64,000 bases of DNA from Camellia lanceoleosa (Eukaryota; Streptophyta; Magnoliopsida; Ericales; Theaceae). Each line of letters begins with the position of its first letter. The first letter of the stretch is position 1. Below are positions 11,950 to 21,459 of the stretch, one piece after another. The stretch lies in the NCBI GenBank assembly GCA_025200525.1, contig CM045770.1, positions 134,258,200 through 134,322,199 of the forward strand, read 5' to 3'. The notes beneath the pieces are model-generated. The model made no database searches. It was not told the DNA's origin and saw only the letters and a program-made list of their open reading frames with translations. The translations under genes were made by a program, and so were the position numbers.

Positions 11950-13041
11950 TCAAGACTGAGAAGTCCTCCTCGTCCTCTTCCTCGACCGAGAGGACTTTGG
12001 AATGTCACCACCGTCAGCACCTGACTCTGAACTTGAACCATCCCTAGCTCCATCTCCATCTTGAGATGACTCTAACCACGGACTCAATGCCTCCTCGTCA
12101 GACTCACCATCATCTGGGGCAGGCCCCCGTGAACTAGTTCCTCGTCCCGCTCCCCCTGCTGTTTGGTGAGGTGCTGAAGGACCCGCTCCTACTCCTACTG
12201 AGGCATCGGATGGGCCTGGCGTCAAGAAAGGAATCTGAAAAAAGGCAATCCGCCAAAATGCATTAGTAACCAAGATGTATCAAATGCCGAGAATAATGTG
12301 CTGTGAGCAGTGAATGATTTGTAGTGAATGTGTATCGTGAGCGGTGTATGGGAGCAATGTATCAGATCAGTGTAGTGTGCAATTGTGCAAATGATGGCGT
12401 GTTAAGAAAAGACTGTATGGCATGAACTGTAGTTTGAAAGAACTCACTGGAATACTGTAAATACTGAGCAGGTCCAAGCTCGTCTGCAGCATCCCCATCA
12501 CCGAAGCCGTTATCTCCAGAGACTGACGAGTGTACTTAATCAGAGCCTGCAAAAAAATGTTGAAGTCATTAGTATTCTGCGGGATATCCAATGAAATCGA
12601 ATGACTGTACAGAAGAAAAAGTATAGCGCATACTGGGGTCGAACCGTAAACTCCGACAAGCTCGTGACTAGCCGGAGGAGGAGTGAAGGGAATCTGATAA
12701 GTCTCTCCAGCCCGCCCTGAGCATGTCATAGTAGCAGGCAACACGGGCCATGTAGTCCCCTGTCTCCCCTCAAGACCTCTCCTTCTACGAGACCTAGTCG
12801 CTCCGCCTTTCCCTTTTGCAGCTGGAGCGCTTGCTTCCTTTCCTTCTCGGACACCGGACAAAGGTGGCATCAGATGCGTCCGAATAAAGGCTGCGTAGTC
12901 ACCCTCGGCACAGAAGAAATCTGTCTCCAGCCCTTCCATAAACTGAATCACCTGGTCGGCAGACAACATGTGTGTCTCCCTCATCGATGGTGGAGGTGCC
13001 ATCGGTACAAATGGAGCAGGCAATCCCAAGGTCTGGCGCAC
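11950..13041 (-). pseudogene. Antisense PMD gene of element A, 3' part (end of exon 4, exons 5-6)
   Basis: The 3' half of the plant mobile domain gene that begins at 36082, now separated by a 21-kb nested insertion. The remaining part of exon 4 is 13041-12634. It has RQTLGL, a VIQFMEGLE segment, a basic SRRRRG stretch and YQIPFTPPP. Exon 5 is 12546-12448 (YTRQSLE, GMLQ). Exon 6 is 12234-11950 and ends in an acidic/serine tail followed by a basic RSRKRTRR, a plausible nuclear localisation signal. Introns have GT and AG ends on the minus strand. The first five bases, 13037-13041, are the CGCAC target duplication left by solo LTR C. Codons on the two sides of the insertion rejoin in frame (HFVR then QTLG), which shows a single ancestral exon. 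Confidence 0.85.
13037..13041. repeat. Target site duplication CGCAC of solo LTR C (partner 34219-34223)
   Basis: CGCAC lies immediately outside TGTAGACG at 13042 and again immediately after TGTCTACA at 34218. Removing C with the nested element B and one copy restores an uninterrupted PMD exon. Confidence 0.95.
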
Positions 13042-13893
13042 TGTAGACGTCCCCGAACGTCCTGGGAGGATGAACCCCCATTCTGTTCATATTGGGCTTA
13101 CTACAGTTCGGACTCGATTTGTTGTCACGGTTCTAAATCTGAACCAAAGAGTCCAAATCCGGCAAATCGTTTTGAGAAAAACAGATTTTGAAAGAAGTGC
13201 CAAACATGGACGTCTTTGCCAGATACAGAGTCGCCACCTAAATATTTTTTAATGGGGAAATTTAGGAAACCCTGACTCGGCGCCAAAGGCCACGTGTCCG
13301 TCATCACCAAAGTTGTCTCGGCTCGGGAACTTGGGTACGATTGGGGAAGGTCAGCTATGAGCACCCCCCCTCGCCCGGTCCGAAGACCGGCCTCTACTAA
13401 TCATGATATCCAATTTTGAAAATGTTATGTGTTCTTATTCCGGTTATTAGCCTAGATTTACTATGTTATGCGCACAGCAAACAAGTATAGACCAAATCGC
13501 CTAAATTGGAACAAAAAATTTCATGTTTGTTTTGAAAACGGTTTGCTACTCGCAAGTAGGCTAAAATGTAGGTTTTGCCACCCTCAAGTGGGCTTTGGAG
13601 AAGATGGCTTTGCCACTATCTAGTGGGCTTAAAACTCTCAGTTTTAATGCATTTATTCCAATTTAGGTAATTTGACCTCCATCCACAGGCATTCAAGCAG
13701 TTATAACACATAAGCAGCTAGCCTCATGGTAATCATGCTATTATGGCAACACTCACACGCATGCGGTATGCTAAACCATAAAAGCTTACCTAGTACTCCA
13801 AGCCAAAACAAAAACTAGTTAGTAATCATATGCATGATCCTAGTTCATGTTAAGATGGCTAATGTAACACATGCGGGATGCCGCTAGAATAGG
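13042..13893 (-). mobile_element. Solo LTR C, left fragment (3' end of the LTR)
   Basis: On the minus strand this is the R/U5 end of a Tat-type LTR, with the common GGTGGCGACTC block and a terminus GACGTCTACA. It continues at 33380-34218 after element B. The outermost 55 bp (13042-13097) differ from the other LTRs. No PBS, PPT or internal sequence accompanies it, so it is a solo LTR formed by LTR-LTR recombination. The whole LTR is only about 1.7 kb because of an internal deletion seen in the right fragment. Confidence 0.9.
13889..13893. repeat. Target site duplication ATAGG of element B (partner 33380-33384)
   Basis: ATAGG precedes TGTAACA at 13894 and follows TGTCTACA ending at 33379. The flanks read continuously through ATAGGCTCGGCT as ordinary LTR sequence, matching the intact LTRs near 14653, so B inserted into LTR C. 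Confidence 0.97.
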
Positions 13894-15175
13894 TGTAACA
13901 GGCCCGCGAGGGAACTCACGGGTTACAGTTCGGACTCGATTTGTGTCACGGTTCTAAATCTGAACCAAAGAGTCCAAATCCGGCAAATCGTTTTGAGAAA
14001 ACAGATTTTTGAAAAGTAGTGCCAAACATGGACTGCTTTGCCAGATTACAGAGTCGCCACCTAAATATTTTAAAATGGGAAATTTAGGAAACCCTGACTC
14101 GGTGCCGAAGGCCACATGTCCGTCATCACCAAAGTGGTCTTGGCTCGGGAGCTTGGGTACGATCGGGGAAGGTCAGCTATGAGCACCCCCTTTCGCCCGG
14201 TCCGAAGACCGGCCTCTACTAACCGTGATATCCGTTTTTGAAAACATTACATGCTCTTATTCCAATTATTAGCCTAGAATTACTATATTATGCGTGCAGC
14301 AAACAAGTATAGACTAGATTGCCTAATTTGGAAATAAACATTGCATATCCGTTCGTTTTGAAAGCGTTTCGGAATTTGCTACTCGCAAGTAGGCTAAAAC
14401 ACGGATTTCAATGAGTTTTCCAACTCAAGCAATCCAACCTCCACCCACAGGCATTCAAACAGTTTATCTCACATAAGCACTTAGTCCGCATGGTAAGCAT
14501 ACTGTTATGGCAACATTCACACGCATGCGATATGCTAAAGCATAAATACTTACATTGTACTCCGTGCCAAAACAGTAAACTTAGTTAGCAAACATGCATG
14601 TCCTAGTTCATGTTAAATGGCTAATGCAACACAGGCGAAGATGCAATTTAGAGTAGGCTCGGCTAACCCTAGAGATGGCATGTGAAATGCAGTCATTCGG
14701 TGCATGTATTCAAGTTAGATTTGAAAATACAATGCGGTTTGTATGATGTACTGAGCCCGGTGCATGTCAACAAATGCATGGATGCACGCATGCATTGCAT
14801 AAGGTATGCTAAAATAGACGTGCCCTAATCTACCATCATAAGCAGGTAAATAAAAGGGAGAAAGAAGTGGGGGTTGGAAGACATGCACACACCCACGCAC
14901 ACTTATTACAGATTTGCCCTCGCTCGGAGGGACCAAAAGAATAATACAAATAATTAACTACGCAAGCTAATTAAATATTACAAATTAATTAAATTAACAA
15001 ATTAATAAATCTAAGGAAACAGTAAACTGCCTCGGGGCGAGGGCTCAATGTACGCGCACTTGGATTCCGCTCGGAATTGCACTGCCATGCCTAGATTGCC
15101 TCTGTTTTCCCTTCTTTGCTTCTCTGAAAACTTCCAAAGTCTCAGAACCACTTCTAAAGGCACTGGGGGGTATCA

Positions 15176-15275
15176 CCGGCTGAGGGGAAACACTACCGGC
15201 TGAAGTATGTGGCCACCGGCACAAAATTCATCCATCGGCCATAAGTTGACTGCCGGTCGGCACTAAAATCGCCGG
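15176..15275. promoter_or_regulatory. Second CCGG-core array of LTR B (repeated at about 30910-31020)
   Basis: CGG cores at 15177, 15197, 15217, 15236, 15254 and 15273, that is steps of 20, 20, 19, 18 and 19 bp. It lies about 2.2 kb downstream of the U3 array in LTR orientation. Its position inside the LTR corresponds to the second arrays of LTRs A (41843-41942), D (46777-46882) and F (52897-52997). Confidence 0.65.
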
Positions 15276-16625
15276 TAAATCAATGTCTGCAGAACCTACA
15301 ACTCACAGCAGCAGAGGGCAAAAACTTGCATGGCAATGTAATTCCAACAATGTGTGCATCAATCATGCCCCTTATCATATTTGTGACTCAAAGGGACATG
15401 TGCCTCGATTCTCGGGCCATCAATCACGCATTTCCATGCATGATGGCCCAAAGAACCAAATGTGCACTTTCAATTTCAAATGCATGCAAACCATATAAAC
15501 AAACAAGGGTGCCAAACCTCTATCATGTTTATCTCAAGAGGCCTAGCATGCATGTGAATGCAATGAAATCCTAAGCATGTTGGCTAGCATGCAATATGGA
15601 CAATGCAAGGCGCTTGTGTAAGCATACAAGCCAACATGTAAGGCAAGCATGCAAACCAAATAAAAGGTAGACTTAAACATGATCTAGGCAACTCTAACTA
15701 GGCCTAAAATCAGTAGCCAAAATGCTAAGTATGAGAGCTAAATATACATGCATATGTACACATGTTAAGGCACACAACTTAGGCATTAAACAAACCACTC
15801 TCAAGCACACTTGAAAGGAGATAACATGGATGATTAGCATGCAACATGAGCTCTAAAATCATGTCAAAGTGTGGTGCTAAACAAACTCAAGATAGGCCAA
15901 ACAAAGCATGCAAATGGTCCAAGACTTAAAGCAAGTCAATGAGGCATTAGACTATACTTATGCAAGACAATCATGGCATGCATTAAACAACTAAAAACAG
16001 GTTTTTGGCATGTTAAAACAAAGCCAAAAGGCTACTTAGATGACATCTAAGAGGCTTGATACCAAAGGCATGCACAATGACCAAAACATGGAGCATTCAA
16101 TACATGCTTTTAAAGCATTAAAGAAGCAACTAAGGCAAGCATATAAGCACACCAAAGGGACTGAAATGACATGCTAGATGGTTCCAAACCACCGAAATGA
16201 TACAAGAAACACAAGCTACACATGCACATACTTGAGGCGTACAAGCCCGGCAAGCCACAAATGCAAAGGAGCTATATTAAACGTGCCAAAATCAATCCAA
16301 ACGACCATGGACAGACCTAAAGCATGGAAAAATAAGCACAAAACATTCATAAGTCTAAGCCTAAATCATGCTCAAATAAAGGCTAACAACCTAAGGTATG
16401 TTAAGGCAATACAAGGCATTACATGGCAACTATGCTAAGCATGCATAAGGGACCAAAACCAACACATAGCAATGTTAAATCATGATATCCTAAGCATGAA
16501 TACCAGTCCATACATGCTCAACACACACTCAAGCACAATGCTCCCTCAAGAGGTAAAACTTGCCCTTTTCAAGGACAACAAGGAGAGGGGGTGACCCTCT
16601 CCTTCTTAGGACTTTAAGGCATCAT

Positions 16626-16663
16626 CTTCACCACTGAAATCCCTTAAGATTTCAGTGGTGAAG
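16626..16663. other. Perfect 16-bp stem-loop in LTR B (second copy 32364-32401)
   Basis: CTTCACCACTGAAATC, loop CCTTAA, then the exact reverse complement. Weaker but recognisable stems with the same CCACTGAA...TTCAGTGG theme occur in LTR A near 39738-39768 and LTR D near 45140-45175. It lies about 510-550 bp downstream of the TATA box, so it should be in the transcribed part of the LTR. A role in packaging, dimerisation or 3' processing is possible but not shown. Confidence 0.8.
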
Positions 16664-17170
16664 AGACCCAAACACCAAAATCCCGGATCTCAACAAAATA
16701 GCACAAAATGAGGCCTTTTCAAGGCCTAAGAGGGGTCAAACCTCCCCAAAGCACAAAACACTCTTAACCAACAATAAAGAGGACTAAAAAATAGAACTTT
16801 TTTGTATTAAACACCAAGCACAAAAACAGTTCAAAGATAGGTAAAAATGGAGTGCAAGAATGGGGTAAAAAGGGGTAGTTTTGTTACCCTTGTAGACCTC
16901 TTCACAAATGTTGATGTTGTTGCTTCCTTAAGCTCAAATCCAACCAAAAACTTCAAGAACCAGCCCTTAGAACCTCAGTAACCAAAGGAAGGTGAAACAC
17001 TAGGTGCTTGTGTGCAATAATGTGGACTAAAGCACCTAGTGTACAAACAAGAGAGAAAAAGAGAGATAGGATAGATATAGAATTCAAACCCTAAAACCAG
17101 AGCTTCTTCTCTTTCTTTTCTCTCCAAAAATGTCTAATTTTGCTAACCCTAAGCCAAGAGAAGAGAGCCT

Positions 17171-17235
17171 TCTCTTATAAGCAACAAAGCTTACAAGCTA
17201 AGCCAAAACAAGACTCATCCCTCTATACACGTGTA
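17171..17235 (-). promoter_or_regulatory. LTR B core promoter: G-box palindrome and TATA box
   Basis: CACGTG at 17228-17233 sits in the centre of a near-perfect palindrome flanked by CTCTATA and TATGGAG. A TTATAA box at 17175-17180 follows about 48 bp downstream on the minus strand. The 5' LTR copy has CACGTG at 32966-32971 and TTATAA at 32913-32918. The equivalent in LTR A is a perfect 26-bp palindrome at 39165-39190. The CACGTG core is the classical plant G-box bound by bZIP and bHLH factors. Confidence 0.7.
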
Positions 17236-17335
17236 TGGAGGGGAAACAAATGCAAGACAGCTGCCTTAAAATATCTCAAAAAGCAACTGCACAGTAGTCG
17301 GCAGGGCAAAATTGTCATTTTGACAAAATTGACTA

Positions 17336-17420
17336 CCGACCGGCACAAAAGAGTGCCGACCGGCACAATATAGTGCCGGTGGAAAGAAAAACCAGCCGGT
17401 GGCCTCTAGCTAGTGCCGGT
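17336..17420. promoter_or_regulatory. Phased CCGG-core array in U3 of LTR B
   Basis: Cores CCGA/CCGG start at 17336, 17356, 17376, 17396 and 17416, a constant 20-bp step. The first units read GTGCCGACCGGCAC. The array is about 160-240 bp upstream of the TATA box in LTR orientation. The 5' LTR has the same array at about 33074-33158. Units of the same type precede the antisense PMD gene of this element (20960-21054). Confidence 0.8.
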
Positions 17421-17645
17421 GGTGTGTGGGGATGCCTCAAAAGGCATTCCCTACCCTTCCAAGGAAAAACACAAGTGTTTGGTGCAAAACCAGACACAAA
17501 ACAGTCGAGTTCGGAGATCCTGAGGCAAGGCGCGTAGTCGAGAACTCCGGGAACTCCAAACGAACACAAACATGGATAATCACCGAGTGTTCAAACGGTG
17601 ACGTCCAGGTCTTGAGGACGGTAAAAAATGGGGTGTCTACAGTTG

Positions 17646-17654
17646 CCCCTCTTT
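17646..17654 (-). other. Polypurine tract of element B
   Basis: On the minus strand AAAGAGGGG, followed by CAAC and then the LTR start TGTAGACACCCC. The arrangement is identical in H (870-878) and A (38787-38795). It is the expected primer site for plus-strand synthesis. Confidence 0.9.
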
Positions 17655-17920
17655 GACAGAACTCGGAAGTCATAACAATGACGGGAGTAAATGTCAAAGC
17701 CCAGAGACGACCCATTTTTGACAAGGCCGAAGACTTGGACAAACATGCAAGACAAGACAAGGTATGCGCCCGAAGGCAGGGGCAAAATGCAAGATAATGC
17801 AAGAAGCCGAGCATAACTTATGATCATGCAAAGAAAGCTGTAATGAAGCACACATGCGACAGTTTTAAGCTAGCATACGCCAATCTACACTACAATGCAG
17901 AAAGGATGTAAGAGAAGTAT

Positions 17921-18060
17921 GCAATTCTCAAAACGTCTCATGCGGAGGATACAATACCTGTGCGGCTCGTCCGGTTGCACCGGCCTTAAATGAGCCGTAC
18001 ATACAATATCGTGCCTGCAAAGAAAGCAAACTTAACAGGTACAATATTGTTAGCCACATG
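17921..18060 (-). other. Conserved block near the 3' end of element B
   Basis: On the minus strand this block contains AATATTGTACCT, then a pyrimidine-rich TTTGCAG, then GCACGATATTGTATGTACGG, then AGACG and a stretch leading to ATCCTTTCTG. Element A has the same block at about 38366-38530 although the repeats before it are unrelated. The segment after TTTGCAG looks like an exon preceded by a 3' splice site, and one frame is partly conserved between A and B (ARYCMYGSF). Confidence 0.6.
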
Positions 18061-18589
18061 CATGACAATGCAATGATGAATGCAAAATGATGTGCATTAT
18101 ATACAAAATGATGTATGAACAATGCAAATGATAATGCAATACAATTGAAACAATGCAAACTAAATGCAGAGCAATCGAATCATGATTCAATCATGAGCGG
18201 TTCGAAACCACACATATGTCAAATAGATTGATGGAAGTAACGAGTCCGTCTACCATAGAACGATGTCTGAACTATGAGTGATGTAGACGAACACAAGAAC
18301 AAGTATTGGGTGGAATGACATAAGTGGGGTGACGACCCGCTGAGGAAAGAACAATGATCCTAGTGCCGGATGCAATATATTACATTACAATGCAATAGAA
18401 ATGGATATGGCCCGTAGCCAAAACCGTATTTTGCCTAGGAAAGGCATGTACACATACAAGCCATGTTTAACACAGAAAAGGTGCCGCAACCTCAATCCAA
18501 CATACCAGCGTGGAGTAGGCGCGATGCACATGCAGAACTGTGCTTCAACGTGAAAAGTAAGGGCACATACCAGACCAAGCTCAACAAGG

Positions 18590-18905
18590 AAAGGTGCAAG
18601 CCATAGATGGAAGATGATGCAGTGGATGGATGCAACTAAAATGCAATATGTACAATATGCAATGGAATGGATATTTACAAAGGATGCATGACATATGCAC
18701 TATACTACAATGATGATGCATGATATATGCAGGTTTTTTTTTTTGTTTTTTGGGAATGCATGACATATGAAATATTATGATGCATGACATGTGCATGTTT
18801 TTGTTTTTTTTTGTTTTTTGAAATGCATGACATATGCAATAGTATTAATGATGCATGACATGTGCATGTTCTTGTTTTTTGTTATTTTTTGAAATGCATG
18901 ACATG
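18590..18905. repeat. Minisatellite of GATGCATGACATATGCA units (element B)
   Basis: Irregular tandem copies of ATGCATGACATATGCA-type sequence separated by T-rich tracts (18735-18750, 18799-18817, 18871-18890). It is the first of several different minisatellites between the PPT and the antisense PMD gene of B. No coding potential. Confidence 0.75.
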
Positions 18906-19261
18906 TGCGATATGATGCAATGGCTGCGATTGCAGTTTTCCCTATTCTCCCAACAGGGCGATATACTAGGTTGGTTCAGTATCCAGAATTGAGGCGTAAA
19001 CACGCCGCCTCAACCTATGGGGCTTCCATACAGATTTCAAGCCGAGGGTACACCCCCTGGGTATTTAAACCAGACTTTAGTATCGGAAATTCCAAACCTT
19101 TACGTTCTAGGCATAAGCCATTCAAACTCTAGTTTTCACCGTCCCCATTGGTCTCCTAGGAACTCACCGCATACACAGACAGGTGGCTTTACCAGACCAC
19201 CAGAAGTCGTTCGGGCACGACAAACACCAAAGGAATTGCACCTTCAGAGGATTTAAGGTCT

Positions 19262-19960
19262 CCTAGACCGGGATGCAATGCATGACAATGCATGTTTTCT
19301 TTTGTTTTTTTTTTGAATGATGCATGATGTTTTTTGAAATGCACGCCAACGCGCGACTTTTGAATGCATGACAATGCATGAATTTGAAATGCACGGCACT
19401 GCGCGGCTTTACGAATGCATGACAATGCATGAATTGTGTGTGCCGAAGCAACGAAGGTCTTGCACCTTCCGAAGATTTAAGGTCTCCTAGACCGGCGATG
19501 CATGGTTTTAAAATGTGCGACAATGCGCGGCTTTTTGAGATGATGATATATGACAATGCATGCGCCAAAGGTTTTGCACCTTCGAAGGATTTAAGGTCTC
19601 CTAGACCGTACGTGTTTAAGGTCTCGCCAGACCCGGGTGGGGCAATGCATGAATTGAGATGCGGTGCACAAGATGGTGCGATGTGTAAGATAGCACGATA
19701 CGATGCATGCCAAATACAATGAGATGTGCAAAACAACGCGATTGAGGCGGGCAAGATAGCGCCTGAGATGTGATGCACAAGATAGTGCGATGCGCAAGAT
19801 AGCGTGATGCGATGCATGCCAAACACAATGAGGTCTGCACCTTAATGCACCGAAGGTCTTGCACCTTCCGAGGATTTAAGGTCTCCTAGACCGTGCGTGT
19901 TTAAGGTCTCGCCAGACCCGTGCGTGTTTAAGGTCTCGCCAGACCGGGGTGGCAACAATT
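19262..19960. repeat. Mixed minisatellite with GGTCTC...GAGACC-like hairpin units (element B)
   Basis: Alternates AATGCATGACAATGCATGA units with TTTAAGGTCTCCTAGACCG and TTTAAGGTCTCGCCAGACC units (about 19251, 19477, 19587, 19877, 19900 and 19930). GGTCT and AGACC pair across 4-bp centres, so each unit can form a small hairpin. Degenerate GCGATGCGCAAGATAGC units fill 19670-19850. Confidence 0.75.
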
Positions 19961-20156
19961 ATACAACACTGTAAGTGAATGCGATGCAAGCGAGTAAACT
20001 CGATCCAAACTACATCTCATGCAGCAAGGATTAAGAGAATTAAGCAATTCTCACGGCGCCTACGCGGAGAAGGCTAGAAGCGACTATCGAGAACACTCGA
20101 AGTCTCAAACACAACGTCTCTCTACGTATCGCACGCATGAGAGAGAAAAAAAGACA

Positions 20157-20440
20157 AAGTAAAAAGAAACCTCTCAGCGTAGTACACGCGAGAGAGGAAA
20201 GACAAAAGGGCCTCTCAGCGTAGTACACGCGAGAGAGGAAAACAAAAGAAAAAGAAGCTTCTCAGCGTAGTACTCGCGAGAGGGGGGGAACAAAAGCAAA
20301 AAGAAGCCTCTCAGCGTAGTACACGCGAGAGGGGGGGGACAAAAGCAAAAAGAAGCCTCTCAGCGTAGTACACGCGAGAGGGGGGGACAAAAGCAAAAAG
20401 AAGCCTCTCAGCGTAGTACACGTGAGAGGGGGGGAACAAA
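20157..20440. repeat. Minisatellite of hairpin-forming CCTCTCAGCGT units (element B)
   Basis: Six tandem copies, 42-50 bp each, of CCTCTCAGCGTAGTACACGC followed by GAGAGG, a G run and a purine-rich spacer. CCTCTC(A)GCGT pairs with ACGCGAGAGG across AGTAC with one bulged A, so every unit can fold. A further run of GAGGCACGCGTACCTCGAGATGC-like units continues from about 20490 to 20650. Confidence 0.8.
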
Positions 20441-20959
20441 AAGGCAACGTACATGGGACACGTATGCCAATGCAAATGAGACACGCATGCCTCATTGAAT
20501 GGAAAATGAAATGCAAAACGAGGCACACGTACCTCGAGATACAGTAAAATGCAAAATAAAATGCAAAACGAGGAACGCGTACCTCGAGATGCAATGAAAT
20601 GCAAAATGAGGCACGCATACCTCATTGAATGGAAAATGAAATGCAAGTATGACACGCATGCCACACGAAAATGCAAAATGGTGCAAGTCGCAAGGGACGT
20701 GCAAGACGGCGCGATGCGATGCACCGGACAACGTGATGGATGCGTGCAACGCACACGGGGCAACTTTTGAATTTTGTAAAAGACAAAAGGATACAAAAGG
20801 ATACAATCTTTGCTTGAATCTGAGTGCCACACACAGAAGACACGGTCCAAGGTCAAAACGGAGGCCGGTTGAGCGTCAGAGATACACTTTTTTGCACTTT
20901 CTTGAGCTATGAAGACCCAAAACTGCTCACATGGCTAAAACAAGGCTGTGGGAACACCA

Positions 20960-21054
20960 CCGGTTGGGTGAGGAAGCCACCGGCTGGCCACCGGCTGCAA
21001 AATAACTCCACCGGCACAATTTTGTGCCGACCGGCACAAAATAGTGCCGACCGG
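20960..21054. promoter_or_regulatory. Phased CCGG-core array upstream of the antisense PMD gene (B)
   Basis: CGG cores at 20961, 20981, 20992, 21012, 21032 and 21052, with steps 20, 11, 20, 20 and 20 bp. The units GTGCCGACCGGCAC match those in U3 of this element's LTR. Read in element orientation the steps are 20, 20, 20, 11, 20. The array upstream of the PMD gene of A reads 21, 21, 20, 11, 20. It ends about 50 bp before a TATA box. Confidence 0.8.
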
Positions 21055-21100
21055 CCAAAAATTGCTGATCGGGGGCAGTTTTGACAATTTGCCTCGGGTT

Positions 21101-21130
21101 TTATAAAATAGGGTTCCTAAACCCTATTTT
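21101..21130 (+). promoter_or_regulatory. TATA box and inverted telo-box hairpin of the antisense PMD gene (B)
   Basis: TTATAAAA at 21101-21108 is followed by an 11-bp inverted repeat, AAAATAGGGTT (21105-21115) and AACCCTATTTT (21120-21130), with a 4-nt centre. The right arm with the preceding A carries the plant telo-box AAACCCTA. It lies about 330 bp upstream of the chosen ATG and downstream of the phased array, so it is the best candidate core promoter of the antisense gene. Confidence 0.65.
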
Positions 21131-21459
21131 CTCACTTCTTGTGCGTCGAAAATTCTTGCCCTCTCTCTCTAGAGCATTTTCTCTTCCTCTTTTCTTGTTT
21201 TCTTCACGTTCTAAGCCCGTTTCGTCGTTGGATTCGCGATTTTCTTCGCGTTTCGGACATTTTCCACCGATTGAAATTCCGCTTCGGAGCATCCTTTGCT
21301 ATTTCCACTTTTCGGGACTTGTTCCCCTTGATTTTCTCTTCATTTCCGTGCCTTTCCATCTTCCGGCCTTCCCGGTCATTTTCGGCCCGCTCGGGGTTGA
21401 CCTTTTCGGTTGACTTTTCACATTCCAGCTCTTCCGGCCATTTTCTCACCACCATTGCC

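Larger units (their letters stand above)
13894..17641 (-). mobile_element. 3' LTR of element B
   Basis: 3748 bp, starting TGTAGACACCCC (minus strand, at 17641) and ending GCCTGTTACA (at 13894). It closely matches 29626-33379, with scattered substitutions and a small difference near 15268-15285. In sense order it has a 20-bp-period CCGG array (17336-17420), a G-box palindrome (17228-17233), a TTATAAG TATA box (17175-17180), a strong hairpin (16626-16663), a second CCGG array (15176-15275), an AT-rich stretch near 14940-15010 and the common GGTGGCGACTC block near 14055. Confidence 0.95.

Noticed and set aside
16626..16663. Rho-independent terminator
   Set aside because: A stem-loop without a following T run, in a plant LTR; bacterial-type termination does not apply.
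15283..17373. ORFs inside LTR B, repeated at 31021-33111
   Set aside because: They recur only because the LTR is duplicated, are short, and cross promoter and hairpin sequence. No domain is visible.
21139..21459. Upstream in-frame ATG extending the PMD protein of B by 107 residues
   Set aside because: The A copy aligns from the ATG at 36082 onward, and the extension is hydrophobic and Phe/Ser-rich like untranslated pyrimidine-rich leader.
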